A stretch of 64,000 bases of DNA, from contig DGAD01000031.1 of the NCBI GenBank assembly GCA_002382805.1, positions 62,001 through 126,000 on the forward strand, in the 5' to 3' direction. Shown here one piece after another: positions 7,788 through 17,408 of this stretch; position 1 is the stretch's first letter; the number at the start of each line of letters is the position of its first letter. The position numbers and the translations under genes are program-made. Origin of the DNA: Clostridiales bacterium UBA4039 (GTDB taxonomy: Bacteria; Bacillota; Clostridia; Lachnospirales; Vallitaleaceae). Under the pieces are notes generated by a model, which saw only the letters and a program-made list of their open reading frames with translations, had not been told where the DNA came from and did no database searches.

Positions 7788-9820
7788 AACCAGGAGATAT
7801 CATACTCGGATTATTTATATTATTAGCAATTGTAATTATGATTATTCCTATTGAAGGAGCAGTCATTAGTTTTCTAATTTCATTAAATCTTTTGTTGGCA
7901 TTAATTATTCTTTTTAATGCCATGTTTGCGCGAGAAGCTTTATCTATGTCAGCATTTCCTACAATCTTATTGTTTATGACAGTATATCGTCTTTCACTTA
8001 ATGTGTCATCAACACGTGCAATATTAACAGGTGGTGAAGCGAAAGCTGGGAATGTTATAAAGACATTTGGCTCTTTTGTAGGTGGTTCGAGTCTAATTGT
8101 AGGTGTTGTTGTCTTTATGATTTTAGTTATTATTAACTTTATGGTTATAACTAAAGGCTCTGAGCGTGTTGCAGAAGTTGCCGCACGATTTACTCTTGAT
8201 GCTATGCCGGGAAAGCAAATGGCTATAGATGCTGATTTGAACTCGGGACTAATTGATGAAGTGCAAGCCAGAGAAAGACGACAGAAAATTCAAGACGAAG
8301 CTAGTTTTTTTGGATCGATGGATGGTGCAAGTAAATTCGTAAAAGGAGATGCAATTGCAGGATTGATCATTACATTTATTAATATTGTTTTTGGGGTTAT
8401 TCTTGGTGTGGTGATTCAAGGCCAGACATTAATGGATGCTTTTGAAGAATACACAATTTTAACAATAGGTGATGGTCTTGTAAGTCAAATTCCCGCATTG
8501 CTTATATCCCTTGCAACGGGAATGCTTGTAACAAAAGTTTCAAAAGAAGTCGATATCAGTGATACACTTATTCAACAGCTTTTTCAAATGCCTAAGGTTA
8601 TGTTTCTTGCAGGTGGGGCTTTGACCTTTTTGGGGGTAGTCACTCCATTAAGTTTTCCAATCGTTGGTGGAACCGGAATATTGACATTGATTGCAGGATA
8701 TCAAATGCATAAGAATCTAGAATTACAAGAAATTGTTGATGAAATATCAACGGAAGATGTTGAAGCAGAAGAAATCAGAAAGCCGGAAAACGTGGTCAAT
8801 TTATTACAAGTTGATCCGATAGAGCTTGAATTTGGTTATGGTATTATTCCTTTGGCCGATGCATCGCAAGGGGGAGACTTGCTGGATCGTGTTGTTATGA
8901 TCAGGCGTCAAATTGCATTAGAATTAGGTACAATTGTACCCATTATTCGTTTAAGAGATAATATTCAGTTAAATCCCAATCAATATATAATTAAAATCAA
9001 AGGCAATCAAATTGCAGAGGGTGAGATTTTGTTTGACCATTATATGGCCATGAACCCAGGGTATATTGAAGATGAAATTGATGGAATCGAAACCATTGAA
9101 CCTGCATTTAACTTGCCGGCTTTGTGGATTACTGAAAGTCAAAGAGAACGTGCAGAAGCTATGGGATATACTGTTGTTGATTCGCCTTCTATCATAGCAA
9201 CCCACTTAACTGAAATTATTAAAGGACACCTAGGAGAATTATTGACACGCCAAGATGTAAAAATACTTATCAATAATGTCCAGGAAAATCATCCGACTTT
9301 GGTCGAAGAGCTTGTTCCTAAAATCATGACTGTGGGAGATATTCAAAAAGTTTTAATGAACTTGCTTAATGAAGGGGTCTCCATTCGTGATTTAGTTTCG
9401 ATTTTTGAAACCCTTGCAGATTATGGTTTGGCAAATAAAGACCCGGATATATTAACAGAATATGTACGACAATCCTTAAAACGAACCATTAGCAAAACGT
9501 TCTTTGATGAAGAGACAAACCAAGTGTTGACGCTTGATCCATCCATTGAACAAATGCTTATGGACTCAGTTAAGCGAACAGAACAAGGAATGTTTTTAAA
9601 TTTAGAGCCAGATAAAATCGAGAAAATACTCAATGCGACACACGCGGCAGCGCAAAAGCAAGAAGCGATGGGAAGAACTCCTATTATATTGACATCGCCA
9701 ATTGCACGTGTATATTATAAACGTTTAATCGAAGAAAGATATCCAGATATTGTGGTTATTTCCTATGGAGAAATTGATAATCAAGCAGAATTACAATCAG
9801 TAGGGATGGTGAGCTTTTAA
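7784..9820 (+). CDS. flhA: Flagellar export gate protein FlhA
   Basis: 678 residues, full family length. The N-terminal half has about eight membrane helices, with the FHIPEP-type signature around AARFTLDAMPGKQMAIDADL in the cytoplasmic loop. The C-terminal half (about 330-678) is the soluble domain that forms a nine-fold ring and docks chaperone-substrate complexes. It has a 4-base overlap with flhB and a 1-base overlap with flhF. Confidence 0.96.
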   Translation: MKPGDIILGLFILLAIVIMIIPIEGAVISFLISLNLLLALIILFNAMFAREALSMSAFPTILLFMTVYRLSLNVSSTRAILTGGEAKAGNVIKTFGSFVGGSSLIVGVVVFMILVIINFMVITKGSERVAEVAARFTLDAMPGKQMAIDADLNSGLIDEVQARERRQKIQDEASFFGSMDGASKFVKGDAIAGLIITFINIVFGVILGVVIQGQTLMDAFEEYTILTIGDGLVSQIPALLISLATGMLVTKVSKEVDISDTLIQQLFQMPKVMFLAGGALTFLGVVTPLSFPIVGGTGILTLIAGYQMHKNLELQEIVDEISTEDVEAEEIRKPENVVNLLQVDPIELEFGYGIIPLADASQGGDLLDRVVMIRRQIALELGTIVPIIRLRDNIQLNPNQYIIKIKGNQIAEGEILFDHYMAMNPGYIEDEIDGIETIEPAFNLPALWITESQRERAEAMGYTVVDSPSIIATHLTEIIKGHLGELLTRQDVKILINNVQENHPTLVEELVPKIMTVGDIQKVLMNLLNEGVSIRDLVSIFETLADYGLANKDPDILTEYVRQSLKRTISKTFFDEETNQVLTLDPSIEQMLMDSVKRTEQGMFLNLEPDKIEKILNATHAAAQKQEAMGRTPIILTSPIARVYYKRLIEERYPDIVVISYGEIDNQAELQSVGMVSF

Positions 9821-11118
9821 TGAATATACATAAGTATAAAGGTCAGACAGAAAAGGAAGCAATGACAGCAATTAAAGCTGAATTGGGACCAGAGGCACTT
9901 ATTGTAAGTGTCAAACACGTTCGACCCAAAGGTATCTTTAAATTATTTAGAAAATCATTTGTTGAAGTGACAGCAGCCATTGATGATCGAAAAATATCTG
10001 AAGAAAATGTGGAAAAATCACTTCCTAAAATACGATTAAGCGCATCAACAATTGAAAAAAATAACCAAACATTTAATGGTCACGTAGACAATGATAGTGA
10101 TGCCCAATTAGATGAATTTAAACGTTTTATTGAAAAGTTTTCTCAAAAGCAGGAACAGCAGGTTGAACAAGAACCCAAAATCCAAGAAAATAAAGTGCAA
10201 GAAAATAATGTGCAAGAAAAAGAGGAACCAATATCTTCTTCTGTAAGTAAGCCATTAGATACGATTATGCTAGATGCTATCCAGCTAGATAGCCAAGAAG
10301 ATACATGTGATACTACAGATATTCCCATGCTCCAAGTTATTTATGAACAACTCATTGATAACGAGATTGATGAAAAGTTTGCGAATGAACTGATGATGGG
10401 GTTAGTTGAGTATGTTCAAAAAAATGAAACTAATATTGATGATATCGTATCCATTATTTATAAAAGAATCGTTAAAAATATGTCGGATTATGATACAATA
10501 GATATTAACAAAATGAATAAAAATATTTTCTTTATTGGTCCTACAGGGGTTGGAAAAACAACAACCATTGCAAAGATTGCTTCTTTGTTTTCGCTTAATC
10601 ATGGAAAAGATGTTGCCTTGATTACATCAGATACGTATCGTATCGCAGCGGTTGAGCAGTTAAGGACATATGCAAATATTCTTGGTATTCCGATAAAGGT
10701 CGTTTATTCTAAAGAAGAAATGATGGAAGCCATTGAATATTTTTCGGATAAAGAGCTCGTGCTGATTGATACAGCTGGACGGTCATACAAAAATCAGGAA
10801 CATCAATTTGAGTTGAAAGAACTTTTGGATGCAGTAGCAGACAAAGAGGTGTTTTTGACATTAAGTGTAGCAACCAAGTATAGAGATATGCTTAAAATGG
10901 TTAAAATATATAAGGCCATGACAGACTTTAGAGTGATTTTTACAAAATTGGATGAAACCATAAGCTACGGAAATATTTTTAATATCCGTAAGGCAACAGG
11001 CATCCAATTGTCCTATATAACATTTGGTCAAAATGTGCCGGATGACATCAGTGAAATCAACCCACATGATATAGCCAAAAGTCTTTTAGGAGGTGAAGCC
11101 ATTGGATCAGGCAACTAA
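9820..11118 (+). CDS. flhF: Flagellar placement GTPase FlhF
   Basis: 432 residues. The N-terminal B region (about 1-160) starts with MNIHKYKGQTEKEAM and ends in a Glu/Gln-rich linker containing a short tandem repeat. The N domain follows, then an SRP-type GTPase G domain with P-loop GPTGVGKT at 240-247, the DTYRIAAVEQL segment, the DTAGR motif and FTKLDET. FlhF sets where flagella are built and is switched off by FlhG, encoded next. The ATG overlaps the flhA stop by one base; GGTGAG provides the ribosome site. Confidence 0.95.
   Translation: MNIHKYKGQTEKEAMTAIKAELGPEALIVSVKHVRPKGIFKLFRKSFVEVTAAIDDRKISEENVEKSLPKIRLSASTIEKNNQTFNGHVDNDSDAQLDEFKRFIEKFSQKQEQQVEQEPKIQENKVQENNVQEKEEPISSSVSKPLDTIMLDAIQLDSQEDTCDTTDIPMLQVIYEQLIDNEIDEKFANELMMGLVEYVQKNETNIDDIVSIIYKRIVKNMSDYDTIDINKMNKNIFFIGPTGVGKTTTIAKIASLFSLNHGKDVALITSDTYRIAAVEQLRTYANILGIPIKVVYSKEEMMEAIEYFSDKELVLIDTAGRSYKNQEHQFELKELLDAVADKEVFLTLSVATKYRDMLKMVKIYKAMTDFRVIFTKLDETISYGNIFNIRKATGIQLSYITFGQNVPDDISEINPHDIAKSLLGGEAIGSGN
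10180..10224 (+). repeat. Three tandem 15-bp repeats in flhF linker
   Basis: Three in-frame 15-bp units encode IQENK, VQENN and VQEKE in the linker between the B and N domains of FlhF. The units differ at only a few positions, which suggests recent slippage in a tolerant linker. Confidence 0.75.
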
Positions 11119-11983
11119 TCTCCGAAATATTGTTAAAAACAGTCAGCTTGCAAATCGACGTCGTGCAAAAGTTATAACAGTCACTTCTGGAAAAGGCGGC
11201 GTTGGAAAATCTAATATTTCTGTAAACCTAGCTATACAAATGCGGAAAATGGGAAAGAGTGTTGTGGTTTTTGATGCTGACTTTGGTCTTGCTAATGTTG
11301 AAGTTATTTTTGGAGTTGTGCCAAAATATAACTTGTTTGACATTATATATAACAATAAAACTATCAATGAAGTGTTAACCAATGGACCTTTGGGTATAGA
11401 GTTTCTCTCTGGAGGCTCTGGCGTCAAAGAATTACTTAAGTTAGATAAAGTTCAGATTGAGTTTTTAATCAATAAACTAGCAGAGTTAGACCGCTATGCA
11501 GATGTTATTATTATAGATACAGGTGCTGGAATAAGCGATGCTGTACTTAGCTTTTTATCGGCTTCACACGAGGTACTTTTAGTTACAACACCAGAGCCCA
11601 CATCGGTTACAGATGCATATGCTGTTTTAAAAGCGATTCGAAATAATAATATTGAAGAGATTCAAGGACACATTCATGTTTTAGTGAATCGTGTACGCAG
11701 TGAAAAAGAAGGGCGTGAAATCTTCGATAAACTGGACAAAGTAAGTAAAAAGTTTTTAAATGTTGAATTAAGAACGATTGGATTTTTGCCAGAAGATCGA
11801 TTTTTGCCTCGAGCGGTTATTGAACAAAAGCCAATTTCAATTTTATACCCGAAAGCTAATATAGTTAAAAGTTTTGAAGAAATAGCGCTAAAAATAATGG
11901 ATGATTACGAGACAGAAGAAAAGACATCACGTGGACTGGGAAATATTTTTGCGAGTTTTTTGCGACATAAAGATTGGAGGTAA
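11102..11983 (+). CDS. flhG: MinD-like ATPase FlhG (YlxH), flagellar number control
   Basis: 293 residues from a TTG start at 11102, placed 6 bases after a strong AGGAGGTG. This start gives the family opening DQATNLR, the motif by which FlhG stimulates the FlhF GTPase; a GTG at 11093 falls inside the ribosome site. The deviant Walker A motif KGGVGKS (31-37), the DADFGLANV segment and VIIDTGAG follow. The C-terminal stretch carries the hydrophobic and basic residues that serve as a membrane-targeting helix in this family. It limits flagellar number together with FlhF. Confidence 0.93.
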   Translation: MDQATNLRNIVKNSQLANRRRAKVITVTSGKGGVGKSNISVNLAIQMRKMGKSVVVFDADFGLANVEVIFGVVPKYNLFDIIYNNKTINEVLTNGPLGIEFLSGGSGVKELLKLDKVQIEFLINKLAELDRYADVIIIDTGAGISDAVLSFLSASHEVLLVTTPEPTSVTDAYAVLKAIRNNNIEEIQGHIHVLVNRVRSEKEGREIFDKLDKVSKKFLNVELRTIGFLPEDRFLPRAVIEQKPISILYPKANIVKSFEEIALKIMDDYETEEKTSRGLGNIFASFLRHKDWR

Positions 11984-11987
11984 ATTT

Positions 11988-12641
11988 ATGCAGACTTCTA
12001 TAAAACTTGGTGACAAAATAGAATTAGTAAAAAAGACGGACTTGCTGGATGCAGATATATATTTTAGTATGATCTATAGTATAGATGATGAATTATTAAG
12101 GATACAGGCACCAATTGAAAGCGGAAAAATTATTCCACTGGAATTTGATGCGACGTATTATATGAATGTATATACAGAAAAAGGATTATTACGTGCTGAA
12201 ACGGTATTAGAGCAACGCGAAAAAACGGAGCACCTTCATATTCTTGCGATGAAACCGTTAACAATGTTTAAAAAATATCAGCGTCGACAGTATTATCGAT
12301 TAAATTGTACCTTAAACCTTATTTTTCAAGATGCTCAAACCAAAGAGGTTGGTGAGGGAACGGTACTTGATATAAGTGGTGGAGGAATGCGATTTTCAAC
12401 AGCTAAACAACTAAGTGAAGAAGAAGTCATTACGTGTCATCTATGCCTTCGACTCAAGGAAGAAACAGTGGATCTTGATGTAAAAGGCAAAATTATTCAA
12501 AGTAAAATAATTGAACCGGAAAAGATTGCGTTTCAAAACAGGCTCGAATTTATAGATTTATCTTTAGAAAAACAAGAGACCATAATAAAGTTTATTTTTG
12601 AAGAAGAAAGAAGACGTCGTAAAAAAGAAAAAGGGATGTGA
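11988..12641 (+). CDS. PilZ-domain c-di-GMP receptor, flagellar brake type (YcgR/YpfA-like)
   Basis: 217 residues from the ATG at 11988 behind TGGAGG, 4 bases after flhG. The N-terminal half (about 1-95) fits the YcgR/YpfA N-domain. The C-terminal half is PilZ, with the RRQYYR arginine motif near residue 100 and DISGGGMRFS near 130, the two elements that bind cyclic di-GMP. Known relatives slow the flagellar motor at high c-di-GMP by acting on the stator; that role is inferred here from family and operon position. An earlier in-frame start at 11901 would lie within flhG and is not supported by a ribosome site. Confidence 0.88.
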   Translation: MQTSIKLGDKIELVKKTDLLDADIYFSMIYSIDDELLRIQAPIESGKIIPLEFDATYYMNVYTEKGLLRAETVLEQREKTEHLHILAMKPLTMFKKYQRRQYYRLNCTLNLIFQDAQTKEVGEGTVLDISGGGMRFSTAKQLSEEEVITCHLCLRLKEETVDLDVKGKIIQSKIIEPEKIAFQNRLEFIDLSLEKQETIIKFIFEEERRRRKKEKGM

Positions 12642-12645
12642 AGAC

Positions 12646-13728
12646 ATGGAAACTAAGAAAAAAATACTGGTAATTGATGACTCTGCATTCATGCGAAGGG
12701 TAATATCTGATATAATTAATGGAGATACAAGATGTGAAGTCGTTGGTACAGCTGCAAACGGTGAAGATGGTTTAAAGCTTATTGCAGAACTTAAGCCGGA
12801 TGTAATTACCTTAGATGTTCAAATGCCTATTATGGATGGCTTGACAATGCTAAAAACCATGAAGAAAAAATACAACATTCCTGTGATCATGATGAGTACA
12901 TTAACGAAAGAAGGCGCTACAGAAACAATACAATCACTGGAACTTGGAGCATTTGATTTTGTCGCCAAGCCAGATAATATTTTCAAAGTAAATTCTCAAG
13001 AAATTCGAAAAGAACTTATTGAAAAAATTATGGTAGCAACACAGTGTTGCGTAAAATATGAAGTTCCACAAAAATCAAGAGTAATACGTAAAATCGAACC
13101 ATCACAAGAAGTCGTAAAACCGACTCAGCGAAAAGTATCTAATGACAAGGTATCAAAATTAGTCGCGATAGGAACATCAACAGGAGGCCCTAGAGCTCTA
13201 CAGTACTTGTTGCCATATCTTCCAAAAGATATTGATGCAGGTATTGTTATTGTACAACATATGCCGCCAGGATTTACGAAGTCTTTAGCCGATCGGTTGA
13301 ATAATCTTAGTCAAATTCAAGTCAAAGAAGCGGAAGACGGAGAACGGATACTAAAAGGGACTGCATATATTGCTCCAGGTGACCGCCATCTTGTGGTTAA
13401 ACAAAAAGGACATGACTATGTTGTCCATCTGTCGGATGGTCCAAAGGAAGGGGCACATAAGCCTTCTGTCAATGTTATGATGACCTCTCTTAGCGATATA
13501 TCAATACAGCATTTGATAGGCGTCATTATGACGGGGATGGGGGCTGATGGACGCGATGGTCTTGCTGCCCTAAAACAAAAACGCGATATTCATGTTATTG
13601 CACAAGAAGAAACGTCTTGCGTAGTATATGGGATGCCAAAAGCAATAGTGGAGGCGAATTTAGCAGACGATATCATTCCTCTTGAACAATTAGCAAAAGT
13701 AATAACAAAAAAAGTGGAGGTGCTTTAA
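12646..13728 (+). CDS. cheB: Chemotaxis protein-glutamate methylesterase CheB
   Basis: 360 residues. The receiver domain (about 6-125) has Asp11-Asp12 and phosphorylation site Asp57 (VITLDVQMPIMDG). After a basic linker comes the methylesterase/deamidase domain (about 165-355) with its serine in GTSTGGP, histidine in VQHMPPGF and aspartate in GMGADGRDG. It removes methyl groups from chemoreceptors for adaptation. The matching methyltransferase cheR is not in this window. The ATG follows GGGATGTGA; the stop abuts cheA. Confidence 0.95.
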   Translation: METKKKILVIDDSAFMRRVISDIINGDTRCEVVGTAANGEDGLKLIAELKPDVITLDVQMPIMDGLTMLKTMKKKYNIPVIMMSTLTKEGATETIQSLELGAFDFVAKPDNIFKVNSQEIRKELIEKIMVATQCCVKYEVPQKSRVIRKIEPSQEVVKPTQRKVSNDKVSKLVAIGTSTGGPRALQYLLPYLPKDIDAGIVIVQHMPPGFTKSLADRLNNLSQIQVKEAEDGERILKGTAYIAPGDRHLVVKQKGHDYVVHLSDGPKEGAHKPSVNVMMTSLSDISIQHLIGVIMTGMGADGRDGLAALKQKRDIHVIAQEETSCVVYGMPKAIVEANLADDIIPLEQLAKVITKKVEVL

Positions 13729-15804
13729 ATGGATGTATCACAATATCTCGAAATATTTATTGAAGAAGCAAAAGAACATTTACAAAACTTAAATGAAGCT
13801 TTATTGGAAATGGAAAAGTCAGATGATAATAAAGACTTGGTCAATGAGATATTTAGAGTTGCGCACACTCTAAAAGGTATGGCGGCAACAATGGGATTTA
13901 AAAAGATGACAGTGTTGACACATGATATGGAAAATGTACTGTCAGAAATACGTAATGGAAAAATCAATATATCCGCTGAGCTTTTAGATGTATTATTTCA
14001 ATGTCTAGATGCTTTGGAGCAATATATTGATCAAATCATAGAGACGGGGACTGAAGGTGATAAAACAAATCAACCGATTATTGATCGTCTAAACCTTATT
14101 CTTGAAGGAAAAGATGCAAAAGCATCTCAAGAAGAAGCTCAGTCTAGTGAGAGTAAAAATACGCAAGCACCTCAGGCAGAGGCTGTCAAAGACGAACAAG
14201 AGACAACAAAACGTAAGCACAAAATGTTGTCGTTTAACGAATTTGAAAAAAATGCAATTCTAAAGGCGCAAGAAGAAAGTTATAATGTATATGGTATTAC
14301 TATTGCCATTTCAGAAAGTTGCGTATTAAAATCAGCACGTGCATTTATTATTTTTAGAACACTAGAGGGATTAGGCCAAATTATAAAATCCCATCCATCG
14401 GTTCAAGATATAGAAGATGAAAAATTTGACTTGGATTTTTCGGTTTTCTTAATTTCAAGTGAAAGCCAAGACAAATTTTTAAAAGAATTAAATTCAATTG
14501 CAGAAGTTGAAGAAGTTTATGTAGATGAAATTCATCTTGAAGGAACGGTTCAAAACTTTGAAGCGAAAGAACATAAAGCGCAAGATAGTGAACAAGAAGA
14601 AGCTCAAGATGTAAAACCAAGCAAAGAAAAAGCTGATAACAAAGGACAGGCGCCAACGAAACCAAAGGCAAATAGAACCGTTCGTGTGGATATAGAACGC
14701 TTAGATAATCTGATGAACCTTGTAAGTGAGCTTATTATTGTAAAAAATGGTCTAGAGACTGTGGAAAATAATAATCAAAATATGAATGAACAAATTGAAT
14801 ATTTAGAGCGTATTACTACGAATCTACATGATGCCGTTATGAAAGTACGAATGGTTCCTGTGGAGCGTGTCTTTAACCGGTTCCCTCGACTTGTTCGTGA
14901 CTTGGCTCGAAAACTAAATAAAAATCTTGAATTGCATATGTCAGGAGAAGAAACTGAACTTGACAGAACCGTTATTGATGAAATCGGAGATCCTTTAGTA
15001 CATTTGATTCGAAACGCTTGTGACCATGGACAAGAGATGCCTGCTGAACGTAAGAATAGTGGGAAAAGTGAAATTGGAAATGTATATCTTGATGCATACC
15101 AAGATGGCAATAATGTTGTCATTGAAGTTGCAGATGATGGGAATGGAATCGATGTTGAAAAAGTTAAAGCTAAAGCACTAAAAAATGGTACAATAACAAA
15201 AGATCAGGCAGATGCTATGAGTGATCAAGATATTGTTGAACTATTGTTTAAACCAAGCTTTTCTACAGCGGAGCAAATATCTGATGTTTCTGGGCGAGGT
15301 GTAGGTCTTGATGTCGTGAAGACAAAAATCGAAGCTTTGGGAGGAGATATTGAAGTTAAAACAAAACTTGGCAAAGGATCGAAGTTTATTATTCGATTAC
15401 CATTGACACTTGCTATTATCCAAGCATTGATGGTACGTTTAGAAGATGAAAAATATGCGATTCCACTAAATACCATTCAAAATATCGAAGATGTCAAAGT
15501 GGCAGATATTAAATATATTCAAAATCAAGAAGTGATTAATTTACGTGGCCATGTTATTCCAATCATTCGTTTAGATGGTCTATTAGGCATTGAAAGAGAA
15601 AGAACAGAAGAGTCTATGACGGTCGTTATTGTTAATAAAGGTGATAAGCAAGCAGGATTTGTTGTTGATGGACTTATTGGGCAACAAGAAATTGTTATTA
15701 AGACATTAGGAAAATACCTAACGAACATAAAGTTAATTGCCGGAGCGACAATCTTAGGTGATGGTGAAGTTGCGCTTATCCTAGACGTCAATTCACTAGT
15801 ATAA
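13729..15804 (+). CDS. cheA: Chemotaxis histidine kinase CheA
   Basis: 691 residues with all five domains: HPt (P1) with phosphorylated His46 in VAHTLKGMAAT, a P2 regulator-docking domain (about 165-275) flanked by two charged low-complexity linkers, the P3 dimerisation helices (about 320-370), the P4 ATP-binding domain with HLIRNACDHG and ADDGNGID boxes, and a P5 CheW-like domain (about 555-691). It passes phosphate to CheY and CheB. The ATG directly follows the cheB stop with GGAGGTG inside the end of cheB. Confidence 0.97.
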   Translation: MDVSQYLEIFIEEAKEHLQNLNEALLEMEKSDDNKDLVNEIFRVAHTLKGMAATMGFKKMTVLTHDMENVLSEIRNGKINISAELLDVLFQCLDALEQYIDQIIETGTEGDKTNQPIIDRLNLILEGKDAKASQEEAQSSESKNTQAPQAEAVKDEQETTKRKHKMLSFNEFEKNAILKAQEESYNVYGITIAISESCVLKSARAFIIFRTLEGLGQIIKSHPSVQDIEDEKFDLDFSVFLISSESQDKFLKELNSIAEVEEVYVDEIHLEGTVQNFEAKEHKAQDSEQEEAQDVKPSKEKADNKGQAPTKPKANRTVRVDIERLDNLMNLVSELIIVKNGLETVENNNQNMNEQIEYLERITTNLHDAVMKVRMVPVERVFNRFPRLVRDLARKLNKNLELHMSGEETELDRTVIDEIGDPLVHLIRNACDHGQEMPAERKNSGKSEIGNVYLDAYQDGNNVVIEVADDGNGIDVEKVKAKALKNGTITKDQADAMSDQDIVELLFKPSFSTAEQISDVSGRGVGLDVVKTKIEALGGDIEVKTKLGKGSKFIIRLPLTLAIIQALMVRLEDEKYAIPLNTIQNIEDVKVADIKYIQNQEVINLRGHVIPIIRLDGLLGIERERTEESMTVVIVNKGDKQAGFVVDGLIGQQEIVIKTLGKYLTNIKLIAGATILGDGEVALILDVNSLV

Positions 15805-15821
15805 ACAGGAGGTGCAATCGG

Positions 15822-16274
15822 ATGGAAACAAAACAAATGAAAAATGAAGATATCAAACAATTTATTGTGGTTAAATTTGGGCATGAGCAATATGGAATTA
15901 ATATTCAAATTGTTCAAAATATTGTTAGAATGCCAAATATCACACGTGTTCCCAATGCTCCTGCATATATTAAAGGGGTTATTAACTTACGCGGGGAAAT
16001 TATTCCTGTGATGAGTGTTCGCGTGAAGTTTGAATTGGAAGAAGATCAATTTACACATGCGACTCGAATCATTATTGTAAAAGTTGATGGCAATGCTATT
16101 GGATTAATTGTTGACGAAGTGTTAGAAGTTATACAACTCTCAGAAGCTCAAATTGAAAAAATTGTCAGTGATGCAGATGATGAAAAGTCAAAATATGTAT
16201 ATGCAGTGGGAAAAGTAGGAGAAGAATTAGTAACGTTGTTAAACGTAGGTTCAATCATAGGGGTTGAAGACTAA
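15822..16274 (+). CDS. cheW: Chemotaxis adaptor CheW
   Basis: 150 residues comprising one CheW domain, with the pattern YGINIQIVQNIVRMPNI, then NLRGEIIPVMSV and GLIVDEVLEVI. It links receptors to the P5 domain of CheA. A consensus AGGAGGTG site lies 6 bases before the ATG. The N-terminal MKNEDIKQF extension is short and of no clear function. Confidence 0.95.
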   Translation: METKQMKNEDIKQFIVVKFGHEQYGINIQIVQNIVRMPNITRVPNAPAYIKGVINLRGEIIPVMSVRVKFELEEDQFTHATRIIIVKVDGNAIGLIVDEVLEVIQLSEAQIEKIVSDADDEKSKYVYAVGKVGEELVTLLNVGSIIGVED

Positions 16275-16289
16275 GAAAGGTGAGCGAAT

Positions 16290-16925
16290 ATGAGCAATTT
16301 GGATTATAATAGCTTAGATAGCATGCACCTAGATATTTTACGGGAAATCGGAAATATAGGTGCTGGAAATGCAACAACAGCGCTTTCTCAAATGATTAAT
16401 AAGAAGATTGACATGGGGGTTCCACAAGTCAATGTATTAGAATTTAAAGAACTAGCAGAAGTGCTGGGAGGAGCAGAAAATCCTATTGTCGGCATTCTTA
16501 TAGGCGTTGAAGGTCAGATTAATGGAATGATGATGTTTGTCCTTGAACAAAAATCGGCCCATAATCTTGTCAATATGCTTATGGAAAGAGACATAGACCG
16601 GTTTGAAGATTTTACGGAAATGGATTTGTCTGCTCTAAATGAAATCGGCAATATCATTGCTGGTGCCTACCTTTCATCTCTTTCGACGCTTACCAATTTA
16701 AAAATTATTGGTACAGTTCCTAATATGGCGATTGATATGGCGGGTGCAATACTAAGTGTTCCGGCAATAGAGTTTGGAAAAGTTGGTGACCGTGCACTTT
16801 TAATTCAGACAGATTTCGGTGGCGAACTTGAGCGTGTGTTCGGATATTTTATATTAATTCCCGAATTAGATTCGTATGCTGAAATTTTAAAAAGTTTAGG
16901 GATTATTTCAGATGACAATGATTAA
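16290..16925 (+). CDS. cheC: CheY-P phosphatase CheC
   Basis: 211 residues with two internally repeated phosphatase motifs, EIGNIGAG near residue 20 and EIGNIIAG near residue 120, each supplying the Glu and Asn that promote CheY-P hydrolysis. It is a partner of CheD, encoded in the overlapping next gene; in Bacillus and Thermotoga the CheC-CheD complex couples CheY-P level to receptor deamidation. With FliY, this operon therefore encodes two CheC-type phosphatases, one free and one on the motor. Confidence 0.95.
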   Translation: MSNLDYNSLDSMHLDILREIGNIGAGNATTALSQMINKKIDMGVPQVNVLEFKELAEVLGGAENPIVGILIGVEGQINGMMMFVLEQKSAHNLVNMLMERDIDRFEDFTEMDLSALNEIGNIIAGAYLSSLSTLTNLKIIGTVPNMAIDMAGAILSVPAIEFGKVGDRALLIQTDFGGELERVFGYFILIPELDSYAEILKSLGIISDDND

Positions 16926-17394
16926 AGTCGGAATGGCAGATTTAAATGTGTGTAAGTCACCAGATGCCCTTACTACGCTCGGTTTGGGCTCGTGTATCGG
17001 AATTATTCTCTATGATCAAAGAACAAAAGTTAGTGGACTTGCACATATTATGTTGCCGGACAGTACACAAATTAAAAAAAATGAAAATAAAGCAAAGTTT
17101 GCAGATACTGCAATTGTTGAACTCATAAAGGCAATGGAAAAAATGGGTGCAAGTAAATTACGATTAGTCTCTAAGATTGCTGGCGGAGCTCAAATGTTTT
17201 CATTTAGTGGAAATAATGATATGATGCGAATCGGAGAACGTAATGCAGAAGCGACACGAAAGATACTTCATGAATTAAATATCCCAATTCTTTCAGAAGA
17301 CTGCGGGAAAAATTATGGGAGAACCATTGAGTTTTATGCAGAAACTGGAGAATTGCATATTAAGACAATAGGTAAAGAAATAAAAATTATCTAA
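16912..17394 (+). CDS. cheD: Chemoreceptor glutamine deamidase CheD
   Basis: 160 residues. The catalytic Cys28 lies in GLGSCIGI and His45 in LAHIMLP; the downstream Thr/Gly-rich region (SKIAGGAQMF) also fits. It deamidates receptor glutamines and activates CheC. The ATG at 16912 overlaps cheC by 14 bases and is better spaced from AGGG than the ATG at 16918. Confidence 0.94.
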   Translation: MTMIKVGMADLNVCKSPDALTTLGLGSCIGIILYDQRTKVSGLAHIMLPDSTQIKKNENKAKFADTAIVELIKAMEKMGASKLRLVSKIAGGAQMFSFSGNNDMMRIGERNAEATRKILHELNIPILSEDCGKNYGRTIEFYAETGELHIKTIGKEIKII

Positions 17395-17408
17395 GGCTAG
17401 GTGAAGAT

